Shown here piece by piece: positions 53,760-63,380 of a stretch of 64,000 nt of DNA (its first letter is position 1; every line of letters begins with the position of its first letter). Source of the DNA: Paracoccus maritimus. Lineage in GTDB: Bacteria > Pseudomonadota > Alphaproteobacteria > Rhodobacterales > Rhodobacteraceae. The stretch spans positions 248,001 through 312,000 of the forward strand of contig NZ_JANAVZ010000001.1 in assembly GCF_025195095.1 (NCBI RefSeq), written 5' to 3'. The notes below the pieces were generated by a model. That model was not told the DNA's origin, did not search any database, and saw nothing but the letters and a program-made list of their open reading frames with translations. The position numbers and the translations under genes are program-made.

Positions 53760-55367
53760 CTAGCCCAACAGCCGTCGCGCGATGACCTGAGCCTGAATCT
53801 CCGCCGCGCCCTCGAAGATGTTCAGGATGCGGGCATCGCACAGAACCCGGCTGATCTGGTATTCCAGCGCGAAACCGTTGCCGCCGTGGATCTGCAGCGC
53901 GTTGTCGGCGCAGGCCCAGGCCACACGCGCGCCAAGCAGCTTGGCCATGCCGGCTTCCAGATCGCAGCGATGGCCGTGATCCTTTTCCCAGGCGCTGAAA
54001 TAGGTCAGTTGCCGGGCGATCATGATTTCCACGGCCATCATCGCCAGCTTGTCTGCGACGCGCGGGAATTCGATCAAAGCTTTGCCGAACTGCTTGCGGT
54101 CCAGCGCGTATTGCAGGCCCAGCTCCAGCGCGTTCTGCGCCACGCCGATGGCGCGGGCTGCGGTCTGGATGCGGGCCGATTCGAAGGTCTGCATCAGCTG
54201 CTTGAAGCCCTGGCCGGTGACACCGCCCAGAAGATTCTCGCCCTTCACCTCGAAGCCGTCGAAGCCAAGTTCGTATTCCTTCATGCCGCGATAGCCCAGC
54301 ACCTCGATCTCGCCGCCGGACATGCCGGGCGTCGGGAACGGGTCGTCATCCGTGCCGGGCGTCTTCTCGGCGATGAACATCGACAGCCCCCGATAGTCGG
54401 TCGTATCGGGATCGGTTCGCGCCAGCAGCGTCATCACATGGGTCCGCGCGGCATGGGTGATCCAGGTCTTGTTGCCGGTGATCTTCCAGGTTTCGCCGTC
54501 CTTGATGGCGCGGGTCCGCAGGCTGCCCAGATCGCTGCCGGTATTGGGCTCGGTGAAAACCGCGGTGGGCAGGATTTCCCCGCTCGCCAGTTTCGGCAGC
54601 CAGTGTTCCTTTTGTGCATCGGTGCCGCCGCCGATGATCAGCTCGGCCGCAATCTCGCTGCGGGTGCCAAGGCTGCCGACGCCGATATAGCCGCGCGACA
54701 ATTCCTCGCTGACGACCACCATCGCGGCCTTGGACATGCCAAGCCCGCCCAGTTCCTCGGGGATGGTCAGGCCGAAAACGCCAAGTTCGGCCAGTTCCTC
54801 GATGATTTCCATCGGGATCAACTGGTCCTTCAGATGCCATTCATGGGCGTGCGGCACAACCTTGTCGTCGGCCCAACGACGGAACTGGTCGCGGATCATT
54901 TCCAGATCCTCGTCCAGCCCTGTCGCGCCGAAGGTCGCGCTGCCGCGGTTCTCGGCGATCAGCGCGGCCAGCCGCGCCCGCGCCGCAGGTGTGTTCGCGG
55001 CCATCATCTCTTGCGCTGCGTCCGACGGGGACCAGTCCACGCCCAGATCGGAAAGCCGGGCGAATTCGTTCTGGCTCATCACTATGCCGCCGGCGATCTG
55101 GGTCAGATATTCGCCAAAGCCGATCCGGACGATCAGATCCTCCAGCTCGCCCGACACGCGGCCCGACCATGCCGCCAGTTGCTTCAACGATTCCACATAT
55201 GTCGCCAGCCAGGACAGCGCATGCGCGGCATGCTGATGCATCTCCAGCGCGGCCGGGTCGATCCTGCCCTCGGGGGCGATCATGGCGCGCAGGCCGTCGG
55301 TGGCGCGGGTTTGCAGATCCTCGATCTCGGACAGGACGGTGCTGGTCTGGTGCGGCATGTCTTTCAT
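53760..55367 (-). CDS. mcd: (2S)-methylsuccinyl-CoA dehydrogenase, ethylmalonyl-CoA pathway
   Basis: FAD enzyme (535 aa) oxidising methylsuccinyl-CoA to mesaconyl-CoA in acetyl-CoA assimilation. It has an N-terminal extension of about 150 residues ahead of the acyl-CoA dehydrogenase domain, with the text MSQNEFARLSDLGVDWS, as in the Rhodobacter Mcd group. Dehydrogenase motifs: AVFTEPNTGSDLGSLRTRA, GNKTWITHAARTHVM, ESARIQTAARAIGVAQNALE, IHGGNGFALEYQISRV. Start ATG 55367 has AGAGGAC upstream; ATG 55358 is possible. Substrate is assigned from the extension and family, not measured. Confidence 0.83.
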   Translation of the reverse strand: MKDMPHQTSTVLSEIEDLQTRATDGLRAMIAPEGRIDPAALEMHQHAAHALSWLATYVESLKQLAAWSGRVSGELEDLIVRIGFGEYLTQIAGGIVMSQNEFARLSDLGVDWSPSDAAQEMMAANTPAARARLAALIAENRGSATFGATGLDEDLEMIRDQFRRWADDKVVPHAHEWHLKDQLIPMEIIEELAELGVFGLTIPEELGGLGMSKAAMVVVSEELSRGYIGVGSLGTRSEIAAELIIGGGTDAQKEHWLPKLASGEILPTAVFTEPNTGSDLGSLRTRAIKDGETWKITGNKTWITHAARTHVMTLLARTDPDTTDYRGLSMFIAEKTPGTDDDPFPTPGMSGGEIEVLGYRGMKEYELGFDGFEVKGENLLGGVTGQGFKQLMQTFESARIQTAARAIGVAQNALELGLQYALDRKQFGKALIEFPRVADKLAMMAVEIMIARQLTYFSAWEKDHGHRCDLEAGMAKLLGARVAWACADNALQIHGGNGFALEYQISRVLCDARILNIFEGAAEIQAQVIARRLLG

Positions 55368-55547
55368 CGATTCGTCCTCTTGCGGCAATGCAGCATTGCT
55401 AGTGCTTTCGCAGTCGCAGCGCAACTATAATGCGTGAATGTGTGCTATATGGACTGAAAATGTCGCGATGATTTCGCCGTATGATGGGTATTCGGGCAAC
55501 GAAGAAGCGGCATTTCCTTTCCCGACCGCGCGGCATAGCGTGCGCGC

Positions 55548-56312
55548 ATGTTCGGGCTTGAGATCTGGCAGTTCTGGGCGGTGGTTCTGATCACGCTTTT
55601 CGCGGGCTTCGTGAAAGGCGCGGTCGGGTTCGCCATGCCGATGATCATGCTGTCGGCCTTCGGGTCGATCCTGCCCGCGACGACCGCGTTGGCGGCGCTG
55701 ATCCTGCCGACGCTGCTGACCAACGTGCAACAGGCGTTCCGTCAGGGGGCCGGTGCGGCATATGGGTCGGCGATGAATTTCCGCTGGCATATCGCGATGG
55801 TGCTGATCTTCATCTCGATTTCGGCCGGGTTTGCTCGGGCGATCCCGCAAGGTGTCATGTATGCGATGTTGGGTGTGCCGATCGTGTGTTTCGCGCTGTG
55901 GCAACTGTCGGGCCGGTCGCTGGCGCTGCCGATCGATCATCGTCGGCGGGTCGAGATCGGAACCGGCATCATCGGTGGTCTTTACGGAGGGATCTCGGGC
56001 ATCTGGGGGCCGCCGCTGATCGTGCTGCTGCTGTCTCTGGGTGTGGACAAGCGCGAACAGGTGCGCGTTCAGGGCGTGGTGTTCCTGCTGGGTGCCGTGG
56101 TGCTGATGGCCGCGCATCTGGCCTCGGGCGTGTTGAATGCGCAGACGGTGCCCCTGTCGGCGATCCTGTGCGTGCCGGCCGTTGCCGGGATGCTGGCGGG
56201 CTTTGCCTTGCAGGACCGGCTGGATGTGGTGCAGTTTCGGCGCTGGACGCTGATACTGCTGGTGCTGACCGGGCTGAACCTTGTGCGCCGAGCTCTCGAT
56301 TTCTGGATATGA
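55548..56312 (+). CDS. TSUP (TauE/SafE) family permease
   Basis: An integral membrane protein (254 aa) of the TauE/SafE sulfite-exporter-type family: [22 protein letters not shown] at the start and [23 protein letters not shown] later. About eight hydrophobic segments. Exports sulfite or other organosulfur anions in relatives, but the substrate is unproven. It starts at ATG 55548 and is adjacent to dapE, one base after its stop. TATAAT occurs at 55426-55431 in the gap with mcd, without a convincing -35. Confidence 0.85.
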   Translation: MFGLEIWQFWAVVLITLFAGFVKGAVGFAMPMIMLSAFGSILPATTALAALILPTLLTNVQQAFRQGAGAAYGSAMNFRWHIAMVLIFISISAGFARAIPQGVMYAMLGVPIVCFALWQLSGRSLALPIDHRRRVEIGTGIIGGLYGGISGIWGPPLIVLLLSLGVDKREQVRVQGVVFLLGAVVLMAAHLASGVLNAQTVPLSAILCVPAVAGMLAGFALQDRLDVVQFRRWTLILLVLTGLNLVRRALDFWI

Positions 56313-56313
56313 C

Positions 56314-57450
56314 ATGACCGACGCCGCAGACCTGACCGCCCGCCTGATCCGATGCCCGTCCGTGACGCCCGAAGAGGGTGGAGCGCTGGTCCTTCTGGAA
56401 GACATGCTGCGCGCAGCCGGGTTCGAGGTGCATCGCGTCGACCGGGGCGACACCGCCAACCTGTTCGCGCGCTGGGGCGCGAAGGGCGCGCGCAGCATAG
56501 GCTTCAACGGCCATACCGACGTGGTGCCGCCCGGCGATCTGGGATCGTGGACGCACCCGCCCTTTTCCGGCCATGTCGAGGACGGCACGATCTGGGGGCG
56601 TGGCGCGACCGACATGAAATCCGGCGTCGCGGCCTTCGTCGCCGCGGCCATCGACTTCGTCACACAGACACCGCCCGACGGCGCCGTGATCCTGACCATC
56701 ACCGGCGACGAGGAAGGGCCGTCGAAAGATGGTACCATCGCGATCCTCGACTGGATGACCGAACAGGACGAGCGGATGGATGTCTGCATCGTGGGCGAGC
56801 CGTCGAACCCCAGCGAGATGGGCGAAATGATGAAGATCGGGCGCCGCGGTTCGGCGACGTTCCGGATAAAGGCCAGGGGGGTGCAGGGTCATGCCGCCTA
56901 TCCGCACCGCGCCAAAAACCCGCTGCATGCGTTGACCCTTTATCTGAACGATCTGATCGCTGCGCCGCTGGACGATGGAACGGACCATTTCGATCCCTCG
57001 GGTTTGCAGATTACCTCGATCGACTGTGGCAACCCGGCATCGAATGTCATTCCCGAAACCGCGACGGCTGTCGTGAACATCCGCTTCAACGACCTGCATA
57101 GCGGGGATTCGCTGACCGCCGATCTGACCCGGCGTGCCTGCGATATCAGCGACCAAACCGGCGTCGCGCTGACAGTTCAGGCCGATATCTCGGGCGAGGC
57201 ATTCCTGACCCAGCCCGGTCCCTTCGTCGATCTGGTGCGCGACGTCGTCGCCGGGCAGACCGGGCGGCGGCCCGAACTGTCCACCTCGGGCGGGACATCG
57301 GATGCGCGCTTCGTCAAGGATCACTGCCCGGTCGTTGAATTCGGGCTTGTCGGGCGCTTCATGCATCAGGTCGATGAACGCGTGCCCGTCGCGCAGGTCG
57401 GGCAGTTGAAGGACATCTATCAACGCATCCTGGAAAGATATTTCGTATGA
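56314..57450 (+). CDS. dapE: succinyl-diaminopimelate desuccinylase
   Basis: Zinc enzyme (378 aa) of lysine and diaminopimelate synthesis. Metal and catalytic motifs: [55 protein letters not shown] and the C-terminal HQVDERVP. It complements lysA elsewhere in the window. ATG 56314 follows the TSUP stop by one base. Confidence 0.93.
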   Translation: MTDAADLTARLIRCPSVTPEEGGALVLLEDMLRAAGFEVHRVDRGDTANLFARWGAKGARSIGFNGHTDVVPPGDLGSWTHPPFSGHVEDGTIWGRGATDMKSGVAAFVAAAIDFVTQTPPDGAVILTITGDEEGPSKDGTIAILDWMTEQDERMDVCIVGEPSNPSEMGEMMKIGRRGSATFRIKARGVQGHAAYPHRAKNPLHALTLYLNDLIAAPLDDGTDHFDPSGLQITSIDCGNPASNVIPETATAVVNIRFNDLHSGDSLTADLTRRACDISDQTGVALTVQADISGEAFLTQPGPFVDLVRDVVAGQTGRRPELSTSGGTSDARFVKDHCPVVEFGLVGRFMHQVDERVPVAQVGQLKDIYQRILERYFV

Positions 57451-57457
57451 GGCCCGG

Positions 57458-57874
57458 ATGAGGATCGAGACGACCGAGGATATCGACACCTGCCGCGCCC
57501 TGCGCCGCGCGGTTTTCATCGACGAACAGGGGATCCGCGAAGAGGACGAATGGGACGATCTGGACGCGCAGGCGATCCATCTGCTGGCATTTCAGGACGG
57601 CGCGCCGGTCGGAACCGCCCGGATTCTGACCCAGGGTGAGGTGGGCAAGATTGGCCGGGTCTGCGTGCTGCCCGCGGCCCGCGGCACCGGGCTGGGCAGG
57701 CAGTTGATCCGCGCCGGCATCGATGTGCTGCGCGCGCGTCCCGGTCTGACGATCGTGAAGCTGGGTGCGCAGACCCATGCGATCGGCTTCTATGAAGGTC
57801 TGGGATTCGTGGTCGACGGCCCCATATACGACGACGCGGGAATCCCGCATCGCGACATGATCCGCGAATTGTGA
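57458..57874 (+). CDS. GNAT family N-acetyltransferase (ElaA-like)
   Basis: A 138-aa acetyltransferase. RAVFIDEQGIREEDEWDDLD is the ElaA-like start, and the acetyl-CoA loop is ARGTGLGRQLIRAGI, with AIGFYEGLGFVVDG. Substrate unknown. It starts 7 bases after dapE and is probably cotranscribed. Confidence 0.82.
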   Translation: MRIETTEDIDTCRALRRAVFIDEQGIREEDEWDDLDAQAIHLLAFQDGAPVGTARILTQGEVGKIGRVCVLPAARGTGLGRQLIRAGIDVLRARPGLTIVKLGAQTHAIGFYEGLGFVVDGPIYDDAGIPHRDMIREL

Positions 57875-57882
57875 TGCCCCCT

Positions 57883-57897
57883 GCTGCGCTTCGCAGC
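57883..57897 (+). terminator. hairpin between GNAT and rnr
   Basis: A perfect 6-bp stem GCTGCG / CGCAGC with a CTT loop, followed by GATCTCTGTT. It lies 8 bases after the GNAT stop. Short, so a weak terminator candidate. Confidence 0.4.
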
Positions 57898-57918
57898 GAT
57901 CTCTGTTAGGCAAGTTCC

Positions 57919-60180
57919 ATGACCCAGATTCCCAGCAAGCAGCAGATCATGGATTGGGTCGCCGATCATCCCGACGCCAATTCCAAGCGCGACATCGCCA
58001 AGGCGTTCGGGATCAAGGGCGCGCAGCGGATCGAGCTGAAGCGGCTTTTGAAAGAGCTGGAGGCCGAGGGCCAACTGGAACGCCGGCGCCGCCACTACAT
58101 GGACGCCGAGAAGCTGCCGCCGGTGACCGTGCTGGAATTGCTGGCCCCCGATGGGTCGGGCGATCTGTTCGCGCGTCCGCTGGATTGGCGCGGCGAAGGG
58201 CCGATGCCGAAGATCCTGTATACGCCGCGCCAGACCGATCCGGCGCTGGGACGGGGCGAGCGTTTCCTGGCCCGTCTGGTCGAGGTGCATGGCGAGGATC
58301 ATCAGTATCAGGCGCGGCTGATGCGCCGCATCACAGCGACGCCGAACCGCATCGTCGGCATCTTCCGCAAGGAGACCGAGGGCGGCCGCATCGTGCCGAT
58401 CGACAAGGGGCAGGACAAGGAATGGCGGGTTCGCCCCGACGCCACGCTTGGCGCGCAGCCGGGCGAACTGGTGCAGGCCGAACAGGCCGGACCCAAGGGA
58501 CGTTTGGGCCTGCCGCTGGCGCGCATCGTCGAGCGTCTGGGCGATCCCTCCGCCCCCAAGGCGGTCAGCCTGATCGCCATTCATCAGCACGGCATCCCCG
58601 ACGAATTTCCCGCCCGCGTGATCGAAGAAGCCGAATCGCAGAAGCCCGCGACCATGAAGGGCCGCGAGGATCTGCGGGATCTGCCGCTGGTCACCATCGA
58701 CCCGTCGGACGCGCGCGATCACGACGATGCCGTCGGTGCGCAGACCGAAGAGGACGGCGGCGCCACGATCTGGGTCGCCATCGCCGACGTGGCGCATTAT
58801 GTCCGCCCCGGCAGCGCGCTGGATCGCGAGGCGTGGACGCGCGGCAATTCGACCTATTTCCCCGACCGCGTGGTTCCGATGCTGCCCGAGGCATTGTCGG
58901 CGGATCTGTGTTCGCTGCATGAACAGGTGGATCGACCGGTGATCTCGGTGCGGATGCGGCTGGATGCGCAGGGCAACAAGGTCAGCCACAACTTTCATCG
59001 CGGCATGATGAACAGCCGCGCCAGCCTTGCCTATGAACAGGCGCAGGCGGCCGCCGACGGCAATCCGGATGCACAGACCGCGCCGCTGATGGACAGCGTC
59101 ATCAAGCCGCTGTGGCACGCTTACGGCCTGCTCAGGGATGCGCGCGCGCGGCGTCAGCCGCTGGATCTGGACCTGCCCGAACGGCGGATCGAACTGACCC
59201 AGGACGGACGCGTGAAATCGGTGAATTTCCGTGAACGCCTCGATGCCCACAAGCTGATCGAGGAATTCATGGTTCTGGCCAATGTGGCTGCCGCCGAGGA
59301 ACTGACCCGCCGTCAGCGCCCGCTGTTGTTCCGGGTTCACGAGGAACCCAGCCTGGACAAGATCGACGCGCTGCGCGAAGTGGCGCAGGCATCGGGTTTC
59401 ACGTTGGCCAAGGGGCAGGTGCTGCATACCAGCCATCTGAACCGGCTTCTGGCGCAGTCCGAGGGCACGGATTTCGACGAGCTGATCAATATCAGCACCC
59501 TGCGGTCGATGACGCAGGCCTATTACCATCCCGAGAATTATGGCCATTTCGGTCTGGCGCTGAAAAGCTATGCCCATTTCACCTCGCCGATCCGGCGCTA
59601 TTCGGACCTGATCGTGCACAGGGCGCTGATCACCGCGCATGGCTGGGGCGGCGGGCGCGACGGAAAGGCCGATGGGCTGTCCGAAAACGACATGGACAGG
59701 CTGGCCGAGACAGCGACTCATATCAGCGAAACCGAACGCCGCAGCATGGCGGCCGAACGTGACACGACCGACCGTTATCTGGCCGCCTATCTGGCCGACC
59801 GTGTCGGCGCGGAAATGTCGGGCCGGATCAGTGGGATCCAGCGCTTCGGGGCATTCGTCAAGCTGGACGAAACCGGCGCCGACGGGCTGCTGCCGATCCG
59901 TGATCTGGGCCGCGAATATTTTCATTTCGACCCCGACGCACAGACGCTTATCGGTGCCGATACCGGCCTCGCAATCGGCATCGGCCAGCGCGTCACCGTG
60001 CGCCTGACCGAGGCAGTGCCGGTCACCGGCGGACTGACGCTGGAGCTGTTGGAACTTGACGGCGATCCGCTGCCGCAGGGTCAGTCCAAGGGCAAGCGCG
60101 GCCGCGCACCGCGCCGCATGTCCACCAAGTCCCGCCTGGCCGAGGTCAAGCGTGCCGCGAAACGCAAGCGCAAGCGATAG
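57919..60180 (+). CDS. rnr: ribonuclease R
   Basis: Processive 3'-5' exoribonuclease (753 aa). N-terminal helix-turn-helix-like region (about 1-60), cold-shock domains, the RNB catalytic domain with DPSDARDHDDAVGAQT (metal Asp cluster, about residues 258-273) and the S1 domain (MSGRISGIQRFGAFVKLDETG, about 633-653), ending in a very basic tail (RAAKRKRKR). Length is usual. The ATG at 57919 follows a purine-poor leader. Confidence 0.93.
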   Translation: MTQIPSKQQIMDWVADHPDANSKRDIAKAFGIKGAQRIELKRLLKELEAEGQLERRRRHYMDAEKLPPVTVLELLAPDGSGDLFARPLDWRGEGPMPKILYTPRQTDPALGRGERFLARLVEVHGEDHQYQARLMRRITATPNRIVGIFRKETEGGRIVPIDKGQDKEWRVRPDATLGAQPGELVQAEQAGPKGRLGLPLARIVERLGDPSAPKAVSLIAIHQHGIPDEFPARVIEEAESQKPATMKGREDLRDLPLVTIDPSDARDHDDAVGAQTEEDGGATIWVAIADVAHYVRPGSALDREAWTRGNSTYFPDRVVPMLPEALSADLCSLHEQVDRPVISVRMRLDAQGNKVSHNFHRGMMNSRASLAYEQAQAAADGNPDAQTAPLMDSVIKPLWHAYGLLRDARARRQPLDLDLPERRIELTQDGRVKSVNFRERLDAHKLIEEFMVLANVAAAEELTRRQRPLLFRVHEEPSLDKIDALREVAQASGFTLAKGQVLHTSHLNRLLAQSEGTDFDELINISTLRSMTQAYYHPENYGHFGLALKSYAHFTSPIRRYSDLIVHRALITAHGWGGGRDGKADGLSENDMDRLAETATHISETERRSMAAERDTTDRYLAAYLADRVGAEMSGRISGIQRFGAFVKLDETGADGLLPIRDLGREYFHFDPDAQTLIGADTGLAIGIGQRVTVRLTEAVPVTGGLTLELLELDGDPLPQGQSKGKRGRAPRRMSTKSRLAEVKRAAKRKRKR

Positions 60181-60198
60181 GTGGTGGGGCCCGTCCGA

Positions 60199-60801
60199 AT
60201 GACCGATCTGCCGCCCGCCATCATCCTTGCCGGAGGCCGGGCGACCCGCATGGGCGGCGGCGACAAGCCATTGCTGCGGCTTGGCGACCTGACGCTTCTG
60301 GACCGTGTGATCGGGCGGCTGCAGCCGCAATGCGGCGTGATGGCGCTGAACGCGAATGGCGATGTGGCGCGGTTTTCGGCCTTCGGCCTGCCGGTCATCG
60401 CCGATTCCCTGCCGGATCATCCCGGTCCGCTTGCCGGGATTCTGGCCGGGATGGACTGGGCCGCCGCGCAGGGGGCCAAGTCGGTTGTCAGCGTGGCGGC
60501 GGATACGCCCTTCTTTCCTGCCGATCTGACCAAGATGCTGGCACGCAACGCGGGACCGGGGGGCCTTGCGCTGGCCGCCAGCCGCGATGCGACGGGCCGG
60601 CTGCGCGAACATCCGACCTTCGGCCTTTGGCCGGTCGCCCTGCGCGACGATCTTCGCGCCACGCTACACGCCGGTCAGCGACGCGTGCGCAGCTTTGCGG
60701 CGGCATATTCGCCCGGTCTTGCCGTCTGGTCCGACGATCCGTTCTTCAACGTCAACACGCCCGAAGACCTGGCTCGCGCCCGGCTGATCGGCGCGACGTG
60801 A
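60199..60801 (+). CDS. mobA: molybdenum cofactor guanylyltransferase
   Basis: Adds GMP to molybdopterin to form the bis-MGD cofactor (200 aa). N-terminal nucleotide motif ILAGGRATRMGGGDKPLLRLGD and VAADTPFFPADL. ATG 60199 is chosen over GTG 60181. It follows rnr by 18 bases and faces the LacI gene with a 3-base gap. Confidence 0.9.
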   Translation: MTDLPPAIILAGGRATRMGGGDKPLLRLGDLTLLDRVIGRLQPQCGVMALNANGDVARFSAFGLPVIADSLPDHPGPLAGILAGMDWAAAQGAKSVVSVAADTPFFPADLTKMLARNAGPGGLALAASRDATGRLREHPTFGLWPVALRDDLRATLHAGQRRVRSFAAAYSPGLAVWSDDPFFNVNTPEDLARARLIGAT

Positions 60802-60804
60802 CGG

Positions 60805-61833
60805 CTAACCCGCCCAGGGCGGCGCGGTCGATCGGCCCACCACCAGGTCGGCCTCCATCAATTCCTGACGCGGCGTGGGATCGCCCGTCTCGATCTTGTC
60901 GATCAGCATCGCGGCGATCCGGCGTCCGGCCTCGCGGACCGGGGATCGCATCGCGGTGAAGATCGGAACCGCCCCCGGATTGCGCAGATAGGACAGATCA
61001 TCGTCGAAACACAGCACAGACATGTCCGCGCCCAGGCGCAGCCCGGCTTCTTCCAGGGCCTGCTTGACGCCATGCGCGATGACGGTAGACGAACACAGCA
61101 GCGCCGTCGGCGGCTCGGGCTGGGCCAGCAGGCGCAGCGTCGTCCGATAGCCGTAAGCGGTCGTCATCTCGTCCGACAGGGCCAGTTCGGGCTGCGGCGA
61201 TACGCCCGCCTCGGTCAGGGCCTGCAACCACCCGTCGCGGCGGCGGGTGGCGAAATCCAGCGAATCGTCGCCGTTCAGCAATGCGATGCGCCGATGTCCC
61301 AGCTGCAGCAGAAACGCGGTCGCGCGGTGAAAGGCGCGCTGGTTGTTCACATCGACCCAGGAATAGGGCGCGTCATGGCGGCTGACCCGGCCATGGACGA
61401 CAAAGGGCAGACCGATCTTCTCCAGCAGCGCCGGGCGCGGATCGTCATGGCGGGGGAACTGCACCACGACACCGCCGACAAGACCCTTGGATTTCAGCTG
61501 CCGATACGCGGTTTCCTGTTCGTGGTCCTGCACGGCGCAAAGATTGATCTCGAACTTGCGATGGGCGCATTCCTCGCCCAGACCGGCCAGGAAATCGGTA
61601 TAGATCGGGTTCACGATCTCGTTGCGGCCCGACATCGGCAGCACGCAGCCAAGCGCCGCGGCCCGACCCTTGGCCAGAAACCGGGCATGCGCGTTCGGCG
61701 CATAGCCGTGCCGCCGCGCGGCCTCGGCCACGCGGGCGCGCGTGCGGGCGCTGACCTCGGGATGTCCGTTCAGTGCCCGGCTGACGGTGGTCTGGGACAC
61801 CCCCACCAGTTCCGCGAATTGCTTGAGGTTCAT
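60805..61833 (-). CDS. LacI family transcriptional regulator
   Basis: DNA-binding repressor (342 aa). LacI helix-turn-helix MNLKQFAELVGVSQTTVSRALNGHPEVS (residues 1-28), followed by a periplasmic-binding-like effector domain. No sugar operon is beside it, so its target is unknown; the divergent FAD gene is a candidate. ATG 61833 matches the usual LacI start. Confidence 0.9.
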   Translation of the reverse strand: MNLKQFAELVGVSQTTVSRALNGHPEVSARTRARVAEAARRHGYAPNAHARFLAKGRAAALGCVLPMSGRNEIVNPIYTDFLAGLGEECAHRKFEINLCAVQDHEQETAYRQLKSKGLVGGVVVQFPRHDDPRPALLEKIGLPFVVHGRVSRHDAPYSWVDVNNQRAFHRATAFLLQLGHRRIALLNGDDSLDFATRRRDGWLQALTEAGVSPQPELALSDEMTTAYGYRTTLRLLAQPEPPTALLCSSTVIAHGVKQALEEAGLRLGADMSVLCFDDDLSYLRNPGAVPIFTAMRSPVREAGRRIAAMLIDKIETGDPTPRQELMEADLVVGRSTAPPWAG

Positions 61834-61993
61834 GCCTTGTCCCGTCTCCGGGCGACGCGCGGACCGCCCCGCCTCAGGCCGCAAAGACTGCCCCGCCGCG
61901 CGGTTCCGCGCAAGTATTCGCGACAGGACCGTGGATCACCGGCAACCCGACGCGTCTTTCGCGGCTTGTGTCGATGTATTTCGCTTTCTTTGA

Positions 61994-62010
61994 TGAACCA
62001 GATCGTTTCA
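61994..62010. promoter_or_regulatory. imperfect palindrome upstream of the FAD gene
   Basis: TGAACCAGATCGTTTCA: TGAA.C and its complement at the other end, with an off-spaced centre. A TTGTGT (61966-61971)-17-TTTGAT (61989-61994) element overlaps it. It could be a LacI-type operator or a promoter, but the spacing is not standard. Confidence 0.25.
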
Positions 62011-62066
62011 ATGCATCCTTTTCCCGACCTCATCCGTGGATGGTCACGACAGCAGGAGATTTCGCC

Positions 62067-63380
62067 GTGATCCTTCACGCCAAGACAGGTTCCTTGAAAC
62101 CGCCGGTCGCGCCCCGGCGCATCGCCGTGATCGGCAGTGGCATTTCCGGGCTGGGGGCCGCCTGGCTTCTTGACCCGCATCACCATGTGACCGTCTTCGA
62201 GGCCGAGCCGCGCCCAGGTGGACACGCGCGCACCGCCCGCGCGTTGGGAACTGCGGTCGATACCGGCTTCATCGTCTGCAACCGGCGCACCTATCCGCTG
62301 TTCATGCCGCTGCTGGATCACCTTGGTGTCGCGACCGAGCCTTCGGATATGAGCTTTTCGGCCAGCTTCGGCACCGGGCGTTATGAATACGGCACCGGCA
62401 ACACGGCCGCCCTGTTCGCGCAGCGCCGCAGGGCGATGGATCCCCGCCATCTGCTGATGCTGCGCGACATCCTGCGTTTCTTCCGTCGGGCGATGGAATA
62501 TCGGTCCAGCGGTGCCTGTATCGGCGCGATGCTGGACGAGCTGCGCCTTGGCACCGAGTTTCGTGACAGGTTCCTGTTGCCGATCTCGGGGGCGATCTGG
62601 TCCACGCCGCCGCATGGCATGCTGGAATTTCCGGCGGCCAGCTTCGTGCAGTTCTTCGACAATCACGGGCTGCTGTCGGTGCGCGGACAGCCGAAATGGC
62701 GGACCATCTCCGGCGGGTCGCAGGCCTATGTCCAGGCGATCCTGGCCCGACTTCGGGGGCAGGTCCGGCTGGACACGCCGGTGTTGCGCGTCACGCGCGA
62801 CGATCAGGGCGTGACCGTGGTCACCAAGCGCGGGCCCGAACGGTTCGATCGCGTCGTGTTCGCCACCCACGCGCCGCAGACCCTGTCGCTGCTGGATCAC
62901 CCGGATTCCGACGAACGCGAGATCCTGTCCCGGTTCCGCACCCAGCCCAATCACATGGTGTTGCATTCCGATCCCCGCCTGATGCCACGCCGCAAGGCCG
63001 CATGGGCGGCGTGGAACTATATCACCCGCGCGCCCCGTCCCGATCCGACGGCACCGATCAGCCTGTCCTACTGGATGAACCGGCTGCAGAATCTGGATAC
63101 GCCCCGGCCCCTGATCGTCACGCTGAATCCGGAATTCGAACCCGACCACATCCACGACCACGCCATGATGCACCACCCCGTCTTCGACGAGGGCGCGGTG
63201 CGTGCGCAGTCGCGCCTGCCCTCGATTCAGGGGCGTGGCGGGGTGTATCATGCCGGCGCATGGACACGACACGGCTTTCACGAGGACGGGTTGCTGTCGG
63301 CGCTTCGGGTCGCGCAGACGATGGGAATAGATTGGCCGCTGGGGCAGGACCCCTGGGCCGAGGAGGCTGCAGCAGCATGA
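62067..63380 (+). CDS. FAD-dependent amine-oxidase-like oxidoreductase
   Basis: Flavoprotein (437 aa). FAD motif RIAVIGSGISGLGAAWLLDP near the N-terminus, then FEAEPRPGGHARTA. It resembles the NAD(P)/FAD proteins that sit with DUF1365 and cyclopropane-type fatty-acid methyltransferases. GTG 62067 is chosen because AGGAG lies 12-8 bases upstream; ATG 62040 is a longer alternative without one. It overlaps the next gene by four bases. Confidence 0.78.
   Translation: MILHAKTGSLKPPVAPRRIAVIGSGISGLGAAWLLDPHHHVTVFEAEPRPGGHARTARALGTAVDTGFIVCNRRTYPLFMPLLDHLGVATEPSDMSFSASFGTGRYEYGTGNTAALFAQRRRAMDPRHLLMLRDILRFFRRAMEYRSSGACIGAMLDELRLGTEFRDRFLLPISGAIWSTPPHGMLEFPAASFVQFFDNHGLLSVRGQPKWRTISGGSQAYVQAILARLRGQVRLDTPVLRVTRDDQGVTVVTKRGPERFDRVVFATHAPQTLSLLDHPDSDEREILSRFRTQPNHMVLHSDPRLMPRRKAAWAAWNYITRAPRPDPTAPISLSYWMNRLQNLDTPRPLIVTLNPEFEPDHIHDHAMMHHPVFDEGAVRAQSRLPSIQGRGGVYHAGAWTRHGFHEDGLLSALRVAQTMGIDWPLGQDPWAEEAAAA

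Noticed and set aside
53886..55430. 514-codon plus-strand open frame opposite mcd
   Set aside because: Antisense shadow of the acyl-CoA dehydrogenase; no motifs.
57790..60612. 940-codon open frame on the minus strand opposite rnr, mobA and the GNAT gene
   Set aside because: It is a shadow of GC-rich coding strands. Its translation is Arg/Gln/Pro/His-rich with no family resemblance, while rnr and mobA on the plus strand are unmistakable.
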